DNA of 44,331 bases from positions 1-44,331 of the forward strand of contig CAJTEN010000035.1 of NCBI GenBank assembly GCA_910575245.1, given 5' to 3'. How positions within the stretch are numbered: the first letter of the stretch is position 1; each line of letters begins with the position of its first letter. The stretch comes from Clostridia bacterium (GTDB taxonomy: Bacteria > Bacillota > Clostridia > Lachnospirales > Lachnospiraceae). The notes under the pieces were generated by a model, which was not told where the DNA came from, did not search any database, and saw only the letters and a program-made list of their open reading frames with translations. The translations under genes were made by a program, and so were the position numbers. This document shows, piece by piece, positions 1 through 8,474 of this stretch.

Positions 1-184
1 TGCCGATATATGTCAGCAGGACATCACCGTTCTTTATCTGATGCTGGGGATGGTTGCAGTCGATTTTCATGTTGTTGCAGTTTTTGACGAAATCGCTTTT
101 TCCGGGGATAGCGCCTACGACAGCAAGCCCCCCGCTTGGGATGATACGCTCATTTGTTAATTCAACAATAATGTTCTTGCCCAT
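1..184 (-). pseudogene. IS1380-type transposase, N-terminal part (runs off window)
   Basis: A minus-strand reading frame starts with ATG at 184-182 behind a good ribosome binding site (ctggaggtcatc) and stays open to the window edge. Its first residues, MGKNIIVELTNERIIPSGG, followed by a segment ending HQIKNGDVLLTYIG, match my recollection of the N-terminus of IS1380-family DDE transposases common in Lachnospiraceae. Only about 61 residues are visible, so the catalytic DDE residues are outside the window and it cannot be judged intact or broken. The upstream terminal repeat at 341-354 supports a mobile element whose left end lies in this window. It is marked partial; calling it a pseudogene would need the rest of the gene. 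Confidence 0.7.
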
Positions 185-354
185 GATGACCTCCAGAACT
201 GTATGTTTTTGCTAATTCCAGTATACCACGGACAAGGAAATGCCGCACCTTTTTTACCCATTGGGTGCAAAGTTTGAGGCTATAAAACATGCTACAAGTA
301 CTGGAATTATGCGGCATTGTGAAAATAATTTAGAGCAAGGCTCACGGATTCAGG
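1..354 (-). mobile_element. IS1380-like insertion sequence, left end
   Basis: The element comprises the transposase start at 184 and about 170 bases of leader, ending at the sequence CCTGAATCCGTGAG read on the minus strand (354 to 341). A nearly identical motif, CCTAAATCCGTGA, is present at 1140-1152 at the other end of a second, decayed IS1380 relic. That identifies it as the terminal inverted repeat of this IS type. The other end of this copy lies outside the window. Confidence 0.6.
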
Positions 355-377
355 TATTTTGCCTAGAGAGTATCATA

Positions 378-487
378 CTATAGTTAACGACATTAGAAAT
401 TTCGTTTTCGGCCTCGCAGGAGCTTCCGTATATGGCTCCTGCAGGAGCCGGAAACAGAAATTTGTTATGTCATCTATTATAACTATA
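378..487. repeat. MITE-like palindromic repeat, copy A
   Basis: This stretch of about 110 bases reads as a long imperfect palindrome. The left arm begins CTATAGTTAACGACATTAG, the right arm ends with the complement of a similar sequence, and the centre holds a GCTCCTGCAGGAGC-type hairpin. It is repeated in inverted orientation at 34291-34394 and as a shortened form at 29442-29492. It has no coding capacity. Its place directly upstream of a toxin-antitoxin pair means it may supply or disturb promoter sequence there; that is inference. Confidence 0.75.
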
Positions 488-563
488 CAGAATTATTAAA
501 AGGTGGTATGATATGTATAAGAAAACAGGAAAAAGTAAAGTAGTGGAGAAGGAGGAACAAGTA

Positions 564-725
564 ATGAGCGTAGCCGCAAATTTGGAAAGACCCTGTACAA
601 TTTTAGAGTCTATTATTCAGTCTTGTAAGGAAGTAAAGAATATGCGTGAAGGCAAAACTCCCAAGCGTTCCTTGAATGATTTATTTGCGAATATTGAAAA
701 GTGGAGCAAAGAGGAAGAAAGATAA
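564..725 (+). CDS. Type II antitoxin-like small protein (partner of RelE-like toxin)
   Basis: This encodes a 53-residue protein, MSVAANLERP..., rich in charged residues toward the C-terminus (KWSKEEER). I chose the start at 564 because an AAGGAGG ribosome binding site sits 8 bases upstream; an in-frame ATG at 513 lacks a comparable site. The stop codon at 723-725 is followed at once by the toxin ATG at 726, the tight coupling typical of type II toxin-antitoxin operons. No DNA-binding fold is obvious by eye. A corrupted copy of its first codons reappears at 34228-34262. The role as antitoxin is inferred from position and from the RelE-like partner, not from a recognised antitoxin family. Confidence 0.6.
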   Translation: MSVAANLERPCTILESIIQSCKEVKNMREGKTPKRSLNDLFANIEKWSKEEER

Positions 726-1081
726 ATGTATACAGTTATACCAACTGAACAATTTGAAAAAGATGTGAAATATTACATTAAGAAAAAAGGATTCACACAT
801 GCAGGGCAGATATTAAAGTAATAACTGATGAATTGGAAAAAGGACACCTGGTAGGAACAGAAATTCCGGGATTAAGGCTTCCGACAGATGGGCATACTTT
901 CAAAGTAAGAGCAGCAAATACGGATACAAGAGCCGGACAGTCTAACGGATATCGTGTTATTTACTATGCAGTTCGTGATGACGAGGAAGTGTATTTGCTG
1001 ACAATTTATTATAAAAAGGATGATAACAGAATACCGACGAATCAGGAGATTGTGGAATTAGTAGAGGCTTATTGCATGTAA
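726..1081 (+). pseudogene. RelE/ParE-family toxin, frameshifted
   Basis: The frame starts MYTVIPTEQFEKDVKYYIKK and stops at 819-821. A second frame from about 807 continues as ADIKVITDELEKGHLVG, then IPGLRLPTDGHTFKVRAANT and YRVIYYAVRDDEEVYLLTIY. Together they make one RelE-like mRNA interferase of about 118 residues with the usual KVRAA...YRVIYY...LLTIYYKK core. The break lies at the GGG run at 804-806, where one extra G would restore THAGADIKVITDE in frame. As written the toxin is inactive. It is either a genuine loss of toxicity or a sequencing indel. It is co-transcribed with the antitoxin and followed by a terminator. Confidence 0.75.
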
Positions 1082-1092
1082 GGGAAGAAGAG

Positions 1093-1135
1093 AACTGTTT
1101 GATACAGTGCCATAACTGTGTTAAGCAGTTTTTTT
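1093..1135 (+). terminator. Rho-independent terminator of toxin-antitoxin operon
   Basis: Arms at 1093-1108 and 1115-1130 pair with a few G-U or mismatched positions and are followed by a run of seven T. It lies 11 bases after the toxin stop codon. A degenerate relative of this stem is visible at about 34425-34475, after the collapsed second copy of the locus. Confidence 0.7.
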
Positions 1136-1139
1136 ATAA

Positions 1140-1915
1140 CCTAAATCCGTGAAACTGGTTGTTTTATGAAGCCAATCCTAAATCGGATTGGCTTACTCTT
1201 GATAAATGATCCTTCAAAGACAGTATTTTAATGAATGATGATTGATATATTACTTCGGCTAAGGCCCATCAACAACTGACGAGCATGCTCTGGAACGTGG
1301 CTTGCCATTATGACCATGTTTCCGATTACCGTGCGCAGCCTCTTGCGTCTGACTTTATGTTTTGTCCCGGTTCCCTTCTTGCCGATGCTTTCCTGCCCGA
1401 TTATTCGCAGGATGTTATAGGCCAGGATTGTCAGTTCCAGTACCAGTTCGTTGGTCTCAAATTTGCCGGATAGCAGCCGCTCCGCATCCATATCAGTCTT
1501 GATCTCGCTGTGGAACTATTCACATTCGCCGTGGCATGATAGAGACCGATGGCTTCGCGATCCGTTATCCCAAGGTTTGTCCAAAAGGTATTCGCCTCTG
1601 TGTCGCCTTCCAAAAGGAATTGCCCATATTAATCAATGGTACGGTTTATGATCTCATAACCAGTACGCAGGGTGATGTTTTTCCTCATCATCCTCTGGTT
1701 TATACGAAACCGGTTTCCAGTCGCTTCCAATATAAACGGTCTTTCCATCCCGGGGAGTTTCCACATCCTTACTGTGTTCCTGAGCCATCTTCAGCCAGTT
1801 CTCTTTGCTTTCCTTGCGGAGGTTGCGCTTTACAATGAAATGACAGCCAGCGTCCACCAGGATGCCGATATTCTCTGCGGCATCGTTTCCTGAATCCAGG
1901 CAGACCGTGCGTTGC
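1140..1915 (-). pseudogene. IS1380-type transposase, C-terminal relic
   Basis: Read on the minus strand, pieces in different frames give LDSGNDAAENIGILVDAGCHF, then FIVKRNLRKESKENWLKMA, GKTVYIGSDWKPVSYK, NTFWTNLGITDREAIGLYH, CHGECE-stop-FHSEIKTD and ERLLSGKFETNELVLELTI. This order fits the second half of IS1380-family transposases, including the conserved E-x-FHSEIKTD region near the end. Frameshifts and a premature stop (GAATAG, near 1518) show that it is dead. The element ends at the terminal repeat CCTAAATCCGTGA (1140-1152). Its 5' half is missing: at about 1915 the sequence switches to a different transposase. Confidence 0.75.
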
Positions 1916-2520
1916 CGATCAGGTCAAGGTTTTCATACTCGTCTACTATAGACACCAGGTTCTGTTTTACATACCAGCTGTCACAAAGGATGATGACATT
2001 TTTCTTATCCCTGAATTCCGGCATCACCTGCCGGACCATGGAAGCGGCAAGCTCTAGTTTGGAGCCTTTTTCCTTCCGCCACATGCGGTATCCAAGAGGG
2101 ATGGAAAGGCAGGATATCCTGTTTTTATTCCATACCGGGATACAGAGCATAACACTGACAAAACAGTGCCCATTCAGATAATTGGAGCCATTATGTGCAG
2201 CATGGTCGAACAGTTTGGAGATATCCCCGAACTTCTTTCCGAATTTCGAGACCATGGTGTCATCTATGCAGAGGAATACCGGCTGGGACTTCAGGCTGCC
2301 GGGAACCAGGCCCAGAGCCAGTTTTGCCGTAGCATTCATAAAACCGAAAGGTCAACTTTGGCATAGGAGCAGGCATAATAGAATGCATTCAGGGACTTTG
2401 ATGTTATGCCCGTCAGAAAATGCCGGTACAGGGACCGGATGGAACCTGCAGATTCCATCGCCAGCATGGATAGCACGAGCAGGAATAGCGTTTCAGCCGT
2501 AGGCGCTGACAATATGGAAA
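1916..2520 (-). pseudogene. IS4/IS701-like DDE transposase, N-terminal relic
   Basis: The minus-strand reading begins ILSAPTAETLFLLVLSMLAM, continues through SLYRHFLTGITSKSLNAFYY, and after a frameshift near 2335 reads MNATAKLALGLVPGSLKSQP, FLCIDDTMVSKFGKKF, HNGSNYLNGHCFVSVMLC and IILCDSWYVKQNLV to DLIGNARS. The D-D-T motif and the later CDSW fit the first two catalytic aspartates of an IS4/IS701-like DDE transposase. Both ends are missing. The 3' side is joined directly to the IS1380 relic near 1915. No intact terminal repeats were found. The exact IS family is uncertain. Confidence 0.65.
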
Positions 2521-2568
2521 AATAAATATAAAAATATTGATAAAGCCTACCGATTATGTATTTTTCGT

Positions 2569-2655
2569 TGTATAATAAGTTTGTCGTATGAGGTCACTCA
2601 CTTTTGTGTTTATTGTTAGCAAACTTATTATACACCAAAGTGCTTCATACGGCAC
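2569..2655. promoter_or_regulatory. Interleaved inverted repeats upstream of the restriction-modification operon
   Basis: A perfect 15-base inverted repeat, TGTATAATAAGTTTG at 2569-2583 and its complement at 2620-2634, surrounds a 36-base spacer. A second, imperfect pair (about 2583-2598 and 2639-2655, sharing CGTATGA) overlaps it in the order A-B-A'-B'. Each A arm contains TATAAT, on opposite strands. The structure ends about 120 bases before the first methyltransferase gene, whose product has an N-terminal helix-turn-helix. An operator or control region is a reasonable inference; a mobile-element end is the alternative. Confidence 0.45.
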
Positions 2656-2776
2656 TTTTTGTTAAAAACTTGTAAAGTGGTGTAACAGATAACAATATTG
2701 AAATAATCATGCGGTGGTGGTACGCTGTATTTTGGTTGATTGGGATTTGATGTTTTAGAAAAGAAGAGGATAATGC

Positions 2777-3880
2777 ATGGATACACTCAATAAGGAAAAA
2801 TATATTAGCCTTGATGAAGCTGCTGATTACTTTGGAATTAAGCCGGTTACACTCCGGAGTTGGATAAGAAATCCTAAGAATGAAGTGCCAGCACATAAAA
2901 TTGACAATAATAACTTTTTCGATAACAAAAGAGAAGAAGTGGTGAATGAAAGGAAGTTTATTATGCAGAAAAAAATTACTTGCGTTGATCTGTTCTGCGG
3001 ATGTGGTGGAATGTCACTTGGGTTTATAAACGCAGGTTTTGATATTATTGCAGGATTTGAAAATTGGAAGCCTGCTTTAAAAGTATATAAAGATAATTTT
3101 TCACATCCAGTGATTGAGCAGGATCTGTCTGATGTGGATGAAGCGGTTAGGAGTATATCAAAGTATAAACCGGACATGATTATTGGAGGACCTCCGTGCC
3201 AGGATTTTTCCACAGCTGGATATCAGGATGAGTCTCGTGGCAGAGCGATACTATCAATTCGGTATTCTGAGATAGTATGTTCGATAAAACCAAAGTATTT
3301 TGTAATGGAGAATGTAGCTACAATACGGAATACTGAGTCATTCAGGAAAGTTATTTATAATTTTAGGAAGACAGGATACGGTCTTACTCAGAAGATATTA
3401 GATGCTGCATTTTGTGGCGTTCCACAAACAAGAAAGAGAATGTTTGTGATAGGAATATTAGGAGAACAAGATAATTTTCTTGATGACTATTTGGAAAGAA
3501 ACCTCTTTGAAAAACCAATGACGATATATGATTATTTGGGAGATACATTGGGAATAGAATACTATTTCAGAGTTCCGACAAATTATAATAGACGTGGAGT
3601 ATTTAGTATATATGAGCCGTCCATGACGATACGTGCTGTTGACAGACCAATTCCATCCGGATATAAGGGCCATAGAAATGATCCCGTGCCTGTTAGTGAA
3701 TCAAGATGCTTAACTCCAAAGGAAAGAAGCTTGCTTCAAACATTCCCGGAAACATTTGTTTTTACTGGGGGGAAATCTGACATGAATTTGATGATTGGGA
3801 ATGCTGTGCCAGTAAATTTGGCAAGATATGTTGGAACAGCGCTTTCCGATTACATAACTGATATGGAAGGGAAAGGTTGA
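2777..3880 (+). CDS. m5C DNA methyltransferase with N-terminal helix-turn-helix (LlaJI M1-like)
   Basis: This 367-residue protein transfers a methyl group from S-adenosylmethionine to cytosine C5 in DNA. Residues 9-42 (ISLDEAADYFGIKPVTLRSW and following) look like a MerR/excisionase-type helix-turn-helix. The methyltransferase starts near residue 64. Motif I is DLFCGCGGMS (71-80), motif IV is PPCQ with catalytic C141, motif VI is ENV (178-180), motif VIII is QTRKR near 217, and motif X is GNAVP near the end. The start at 2777 keeps the DNA-binding domain and follows an A/G-rich stretch (aaaagaagagg). The gene leads a tight four-gene operon. In the LlaJI system a methyltransferase also regulates its own operon, so autoregulation is a sound expectation but is not shown here. 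Confidence 0.9.
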   Translation: MDTLNKEKYISLDEAADYFGIKPVTLRSWIRNPKNEVPAHKIDNNNFFDNKREEVVNERKFIMQKKITCVDLFCGCGGMSLGFINAGFDIIAGFENWKPALKVYKDNFSHPVIEQDLSDVDEAVRSISKYKPDMIIGGPPCQDFSTAGYQDESRGRAILSIRYSEIVCSIKPKYFVMENVATIRNTESFRKVIYNFRKTGYGLTQKILDAAFCGVPQTRKRMFVIGILGEQDNFLDDYLERNLFEKPMTIYDYLGDTLGIEYYFRVPTNYNRRGVFSIYEPSMTIRAVDRPIPSGYKGHRNDPVPVSESRCLTPKERSLLQTFPETFVFTGGKSDMNLMIGNAVPVNLARYVGTALSDYITDMEGKG

Positions 3881-3881
3881 G

Positions 3882-4787
3882 ATGAGGGTTGTTGATTTGT
3901 TTGCGGGATGTGGAGGAATGTCACTTGGCTTTGAACAGGCTGGGTTTGAAGTCGTTGCCGCATTCGATAATTGGGATCCGGCAATAAACATCTATCGTGA
4001 AAACTTTTCGCATCCAATATATAAAAAGGATTTAAGCGAGGAAAATATTTGCGAAACGATAAAAAATTTTGAACCCAATATCATTATGGGTGGTCCGCCT
4101 TGTCAAGACTATTCTATTGCTGGAAAGAGAGAAATAGGTGAACGTGCAAATTTGACAATTCAATTTGCGAGAATTGTGTCGGAAATTAAACCTGAATGGG
4201 TTGTGTTTGAAAATGTTTATAATATAGAAAGGTTTCCGACACTACCCAAAATGAAAGAGATTTTAAAAAGAGTAGGATATGGGGTTTCGACTAAAGTGTT
4301 GGATGCAAGCAGATGTGGAGTACCACAAAAACGAATGAGATTTTTTTTGGTAGGAAAGCTTGGAGAGGGGGATGGCTTTTTTGATGAACTGATTATTTCA
4401 AAGTTATCTAATCATCAAATGACAGTTCGAGATTACTTGGGCGATAAACTACAGACCGATTATTATTATATGCATCCAAGAAGCTATAACAGACGTGCGG
4501 TGTTCTCTGTTGATGAACCTGCTGCTACAATAAGAGGGATTAATCGACCTATACCGGATAATTATAAACTGCACCATGCTGATAAAGCAAATATCGATGA
4601 AGGGGTAAGGGTATTAACAACACGGGAACGTGGATACATACAATCTTTTCCGGACTCTTTTATATTATCAGGTGCCAAGACAGATGTGGAATTAGCGATT
4701 GGAAATGCTGTTCCGCCTGCTTTAGCTAAATATGTGGCGGATTGTATATTGTCCTATTACAAGAAAAAAAGACGAGAAACGAGGTGA
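3882..4787 (+). CDS. m5C DNA methyltransferase (LlaJI M2-like)
   Basis: This is a second cytosine-C5 methyltransferase, 301 residues, starting one base after the stop of the first. Motif I is DLFAGCGGMSLGF (residues 5-17), motif IV is GPPCQ with catalytic C74, motif VI is FENV (E110), motif VIII is VPQKRMR, and GNAVPP lies at the C-terminus. It is clearly a paralogue of its neighbour but lacks the helix-turn-helix. Two different m5C enzymes side by side usually mean an asymmetric target, with each enzyme protecting one strand. The next gene begins six bases downstream. Confidence 0.92.
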   Translation: MRVVDLFAGCGGMSLGFEQAGFEVVAAFDNWDPAINIYRENFSHPIYKKDLSEENICETIKNFEPNIIMGGPPCQDYSIAGKREIGERANLTIQFARIVSEIKPEWVVFENVYNIERFPTLPKMKEILKRVGYGVSTKVLDASRCGVPQKRMRFFLVGKLGEGDGFFDELIISKLSNHQMTVRDYLGDKLQTDYYYMHPRSYNRRAVFSVDEPAATIRGINRPIPDNYKLHHADKANIDEGVRVLTTRERGYIQSFPDSFILSGAKTDVELAIGNAVPPALAKYVADCILSYYKKKRRETR

Positions 4788-4793
4788 TTAACA

Positions 4794-6938
4794 ATGTCAT
4801 ATTTCGCAGAAATTGAGGATTATAAAACATATGCTGGACAAGAAGCGGATTTCCATTTCACCTATAATTCAAATAGTGGTGGCGGACAGGCATTTTTAGG
4901 GGGCAGGTTTTTTGATGAAAATAAAAAGTTGGTTTCGCCAGAGACGATAAATGGCAAGCCGGCAGTCTTTGCCTTTTCGTCTGTAAACATAAGCGGTGAT
5001 GAAATACTAATTGAATTGAATGATTCAAAATCAAGATATGATATAAAACCAAGAGGTAATGGATCGGCATCTATGAAGCTTGGAGTTGGAACTGACAGAG
5101 AGGCTCCAAGTAGAATTTTGGCAGCTGCTTTAATGCTACCTCAAACCTGTGGAGTGAAAATGCCATCAAATCTGGACATATCAATATTAACAGCTGGAAA
5201 TTTTTGGCTTCAATCCATGTGGTTGGAATGTTTTAGGAAAGATAGCGATCCCAATTTAGTATTACTTTGTCCTAAAGACTATGTTTTTTGTGGAGGTATT
5301 AATAAAGATAGTACAGATGCATCTGCCAGATGCTTTAAGCTTGATGCAAAAAGACGAATATATGATATCATTAATTTGATTCATTATCCTGAAATTTTTC
5401 CGGAAGAAATAACGAAATCACTCAAGGTGTTTGCTGATGTATATTTGGGTGAAAGTTCATTTAGATATATAGATTGTGAAAAAGCGAGGAATTCGCTTCA
5501 GATCAATCTAGCATCTGAGTATCCAACAAAGTATTCCGGGGTATCGGATCCTTTGCCTGTGTTATGTCAGCTTGCCGAAGCATATGCTAACGAAAAAAAG
5601 GGCGGAGATCTTTTTAAGACGGGATATATTAATAAGAAAGCAAGAAATAGAATTATTTTTGGAGCTCCTGGAACAGGAAAAAGCTTTACAATCAACAATG
5701 ATAGGAAGGAACTCCTTGGTGATAACAATGAGGGTGATTATGAGCGTGTGACATTCCATCCCGATTACTCTTATGCAAATTTCGTTGGTACATATAAACC
5801 TGTTATGGTGGCTAATAGGAAAATGTCAGCGGATAGGGACACTGATTATGTTATATCCGTTTTAAATGATAAAAGGAAATCTGCACAGGAAAAATATGAT
5901 ATTCTCTTTGAACGATTTAAGGATGAAGGATTAACCAGACTGCCGGTACTTCTTGGATTATATACTGATGAACTATTCAAGACACGTAAGCAGGACGGAA
6001 GCGATGCAGCCGGCGACAATAGTGTGGAACGAAATCATGGACGCGCAATCAGAAAATATGTGAGCCTGTTGACTGGGCAGGAAACGACAAGTGATATTGC
6101 ATATGAATATGTTCCGGGTCCATTTATGAGGGTGTATGTAAATGCTTTGAAAAATGCTAGATCCGGAAAACCGAAACCGTATCTTTTGATTATAGAAGAG
6201 ATTAACCGCGCTAATGTGGCAGCTGTATTTGGAGATGTCTTCCAGCTGCTTGATCGTGGTGATGATCAGGCCAGCGAGTATCCGATACAGGCTTCAGAGG
6301 ATATAAAGAATTATTTGGCAAAGGAATTGGGCGGAGAACCAGATGATTATTCTAAAATCCGCATCCCAGATAATATGTTTATTTGGGCAACTATGAACAG
6401 TGCCGATCAGGGAGTTTTCCCGATGGATACAGCATTTAAGAGGAGGTGGGATTTTACTTATCTCGGCATTGATGATAGTGATAAGGATATTAGAGGCAAG
6501 TATGTGACTATCGGTTCAAAGGAAAAGCAGCGTATTGAGTGGAATGAACTGAGAAAATCCATAAATGAGTTTCTTGCCAATGAGAAGATAAACGAGGATA
6601 AGCAGCTTGGACCATATTTCATATCGAGGAATATTGTAGTGCCGGCTTCAGGAACGGAAATAGACAGTAAGAGATTCTGTGATGTCTTTAAGCATAAAGT
6701 TCTTATGTACCTCTTTGATGATGCGGCGAAGCAGAAACGTGCAAAGCTGTTTGAAGGAAGTGCTAAAGGCCAAGCACGTTATTCAAAAATCTGTGAAGCC
6801 TTTGAGGAACAAGGCATAGGGATTTTCCATGCAGATATACAAAATCGAGTAAAGATTAAGGATCTTGTTATCAATGAACATGAGGTTGATGAGAATGGCA
6901 TGGTAAAGACTGAGGCGGGTACTGAATCTGAAGATTAA
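4794..6938 (+). CDS. McrB-like AAA+ GTPase restriction subunit (LlaJI R1-like)
   Basis: This 714-residue protein is the predicted motor/recognition subunit of the restriction enzyme. Residues 1 to about 270 form an N-terminal domain I do not recognise, likely for DNA recognition. The AAA+ core has Walker A GAPGTGKS (290-297), Walker B LLIIEEINRAN (464-474) and the McrB-type GTP signature ATMNSAD (532-538), followed by the arginine-bearing FKRRWDF. McrB proteins use GTP to translocate DNA and activate a partner nuclease. The partner here is the next gene, 14 bases downstream. The C-terminal tail is acidic. Its place after two m5C methyltransferases fits LlaJI rather than methylation-dependent McrBC. 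Confidence 0.88.
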   Translation: MSYFAEIEDYKTYAGQEADFHFTYNSNSGGGQAFLGGRFFDENKKLVSPETINGKPAVFAFSSVNISGDEILIELNDSKSRYDIKPRGNGSASMKLGVGTDREAPSRILAAALMLPQTCGVKMPSNLDISILTAGNFWLQSMWLECFRKDSDPNLVLLCPKDYVFCGGINKDSTDASARCFKLDAKRRIYDIINLIHYPEIFPEEITKSLKVFADVYLGESSFRYIDCEKARNSLQINLASEYPTKYSGVSDPLPVLCQLAEAYANEKKGGDLFKTGYINKKARNRIIFGAPGTGKSFTINNDRKELLGDNNEGDYERVTFHPDYSYANFVGTYKPVMVANRKMSADRDTDYVISVLNDKRKSAQEKYDILFERFKDEGLTRLPVLLGLYTDELFKTRKQDGSDAAGDNSVERNHGRAIRKYVSLLTGQETTSDIAYEYVPGPFMRVYVNALKNARSGKPKPYLLIIEEINRANVAAVFGDVFQLLDRGDDQASEYPIQASEDIKNYLAKELGGEPDDYSKIRIPDNMFIWATMNSADQGVFPMDTAFKRRWDFTYLGIDDSDKDIRGKYVTIGSKEKQRIEWNELRKSINEFLANEKINEDKQLGPYFISRNIVVPASGTEIDSKRFCDVFKHKVLMYLFDDAAKQKRAKLFEGSAKGQARYSKICEAFEEQGIGIFHADIQNRVKIKDLVINEHEVDENGMVKTEAGTESED

Positions 6939-6952
6939 GGGGGTCTTATTGT

Positions 6953-8386
6953 ATGATCTCAAGGTTTCTGAGAGAACAGAAAAGATATACACAAAAAGAC
7001 CTGTGCGATAAGTTTGATTGTTCTGAAGAAAAGGTGGTTCCGATTATCAGGAAACTGAAAGAATTTGGCGTACTAAAGGCGGTAAAGGCTACGGCTCCGC
7101 AACGGGATATGTCTGAATTAATAGATGAAGATATTGAGGTCGCTGATGTTGAAGTAGGCGAAAACGAATACCTGTATGTCTTTACGTTTGTTGGTGTCAT
7201 TGTGGTTGCCGGTTGTGCTCTGAAATGTTATCCCAAATATCTGCTCAGTAAAGAGGAACCAAAGAATGAATTAAAGCAGGTGCTCAAGGTCCTTGAAAAG
7301 TATAACTCCAGAGAGCAAATAATACGGATGTTTAATGATAGTAGTGAGAGCAGTGCATTCAATCTACTGGCTGTATTGTTGTTCTTGATCCAGGATTATT
7401 ATGAAAATGGAGTTTATAGTAATACAGAGGACATCATTGAGAGTAACGGCTCTGGAGAAATTCTCTGGGACAAAACTATAAATGAGACTTTTTCATTACT
7501 TTCCAATAATCGTCCTTATTATGTTGATTTGCGGACGAAGAAGCGTATAATGGACGATTTTGACTATTTCAAGAGATTGCATGAGTGTATTTTGACGAAA
7601 GCGTCAAAAGAGATGAAAGATGCCGATCTCCTCGATTTGTTTGAGATTACGGAAATTGATCTGACAGATGAGGAACTGGATGAATTTGGAGATAAGGAAT
7701 ATATTCTTTATCGCATTGAAAACGAACTTGGCACGCAGTTTAACACCAGAAAACAGCTTGTTCTAAAGACAGTATATGCATATATAGATCATAGCGGTAA
7801 TTTATATGACACAGATTGTCTCTCTATGTTCGGAACGAACTGTTTCAATCTGGTTTGGGAAAGCATATGTGCTGATATTATGGATAATCAGTTAGAAAAA
7901 CCACTGGGGACACTCAATCTGCCGCATCCGTTAAAATCAGAATATAATCGAAATCAAAAGCTGATTGAGTTGATAGAAAAACCGTTCTGGAGTGCAACAG
8001 GAAAGACAGCTAATGAAACGTTGATACCGGATTTAGTGACGATAACGCCAAGTCAGTTTATTATCTTTGATGCCAAGTATTACAATGCGAGGCTTGAGGA
8101 TGGAACAACGCCTAAAGGTCAGCCTGGAATTGAATCTGTGACAAAACAATATTTATATCAGTTGGCATATCAGAGATTCATCAGTGATCACGGTTTTGCT
8201 GATGTGAAGAACTGTTTTCTTATACCAACGGAGAATAAAGAAGTTGAAGATAAGGGAGAGGCGTCAATGATAATGCTATCCAGTTTGGGATTACAGGATA
8301 TCAAAGTACGATTTCTTCCTGCTACTATGGCATATGAGCATTACTTGTCTGGTCGAAAAATGGATATTAGTTTGCTGAGATTATAA
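6953..8386 (+). CDS. LlaJI-family restriction endonuclease subunit (R2-like)
   Basis: This 477-residue protein is the likely nuclease subunit. Residues 8-45 resemble a winged helix (QKRYTQKDLCDKF, VPIIRKLKEFGVLK). The C-terminal part has a PD-(D/E)xK-type core: LIPDLVTI with D360, then FIIFDAKYY with D373 and K375; E303 in VWESIC may be the upstream acidic residue. A ribosome binding site (aaggggg) precedes the ATG. It is the last gene of the four-gene operon, and no clear terminator follows. Family assignment rests on gene order (two m5C methyltransferases, McrB-like, this gene) and on the D...DAK motif. Cleavage of unmethylated target sites together with the GTPase is inferred from LlaJI. 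Confidence 0.85.
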   Translation: MISRFLREQKRYTQKDLCDKFDCSEEKVVPIIRKLKEFGVLKAVKATAPQRDMSELIDEDIEVADVEVGENEYLYVFTFVGVIVVAGCALKCYPKYLLSKEEPKNELKQVLKVLEKYNSREQIIRMFNDSSESSAFNLLAVLLFLIQDYYENGVYSNTEDIIESNGSGEILWDKTINETFSLLSNNRPYYVDLRTKKRIMDDFDYFKRLHECILTKASKEMKDADLLDLFEITEIDLTDEELDEFGDKEYILYRIENELGTQFNTRKQLVLKTVYAYIDHSGNLYDTDCLSMFGTNCFNLVWESICADIMDNQLEKPLGTLNLPHPLKSEYNRNQKLIELIEKPFWSATGKTANETLIPDLVTITPSQFIIFDAKYYNARLEDGTTPKGQPGIESVTKQYLYQLAYQRFISDHGFADVKNCFLIPTENKEVEDKGEASMIMLSSLGLQDIKVRFLPATMAYEHYLSGRKMDISLLRL

Positions 8387-8474
8387 AGTCTTTTTGTAGG
8401 AGATTCCGCAGCCAAGGCTGATGTCGGATGCATTGGTTCCGATCACTCGAAAGGATGATATGGAAAAGGTTGCG

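Noticed and set aside
513..563. Longer start of the first antitoxin at 513
   Set aside because: The ATG at 564 has AAGGAGG at ideal spacing, and the decayed copy at 34228 matches from about that point.
1285..2502. Several open frames on the plus strand across 1285-2502
   Set aside because: They run antisense to the two transposase relics, lack ribosome binding sites and show no family resemblance; the minus-strand reading explains the sequence.
2569..2634. Invertible promoter between the 15-base inverted repeats
   Set aside because: The spacer is only 36 bases and no invertase gene is nearby; an operator or other static structure is more likely.
4794..6938. Methylation-dependent McrBC system
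   Set aside because: Two cognate m5C methyltransferases are encoded in the same operon, and the partner nuclease has LlaJI-like features, so a modification-blocked enzyme fits better.
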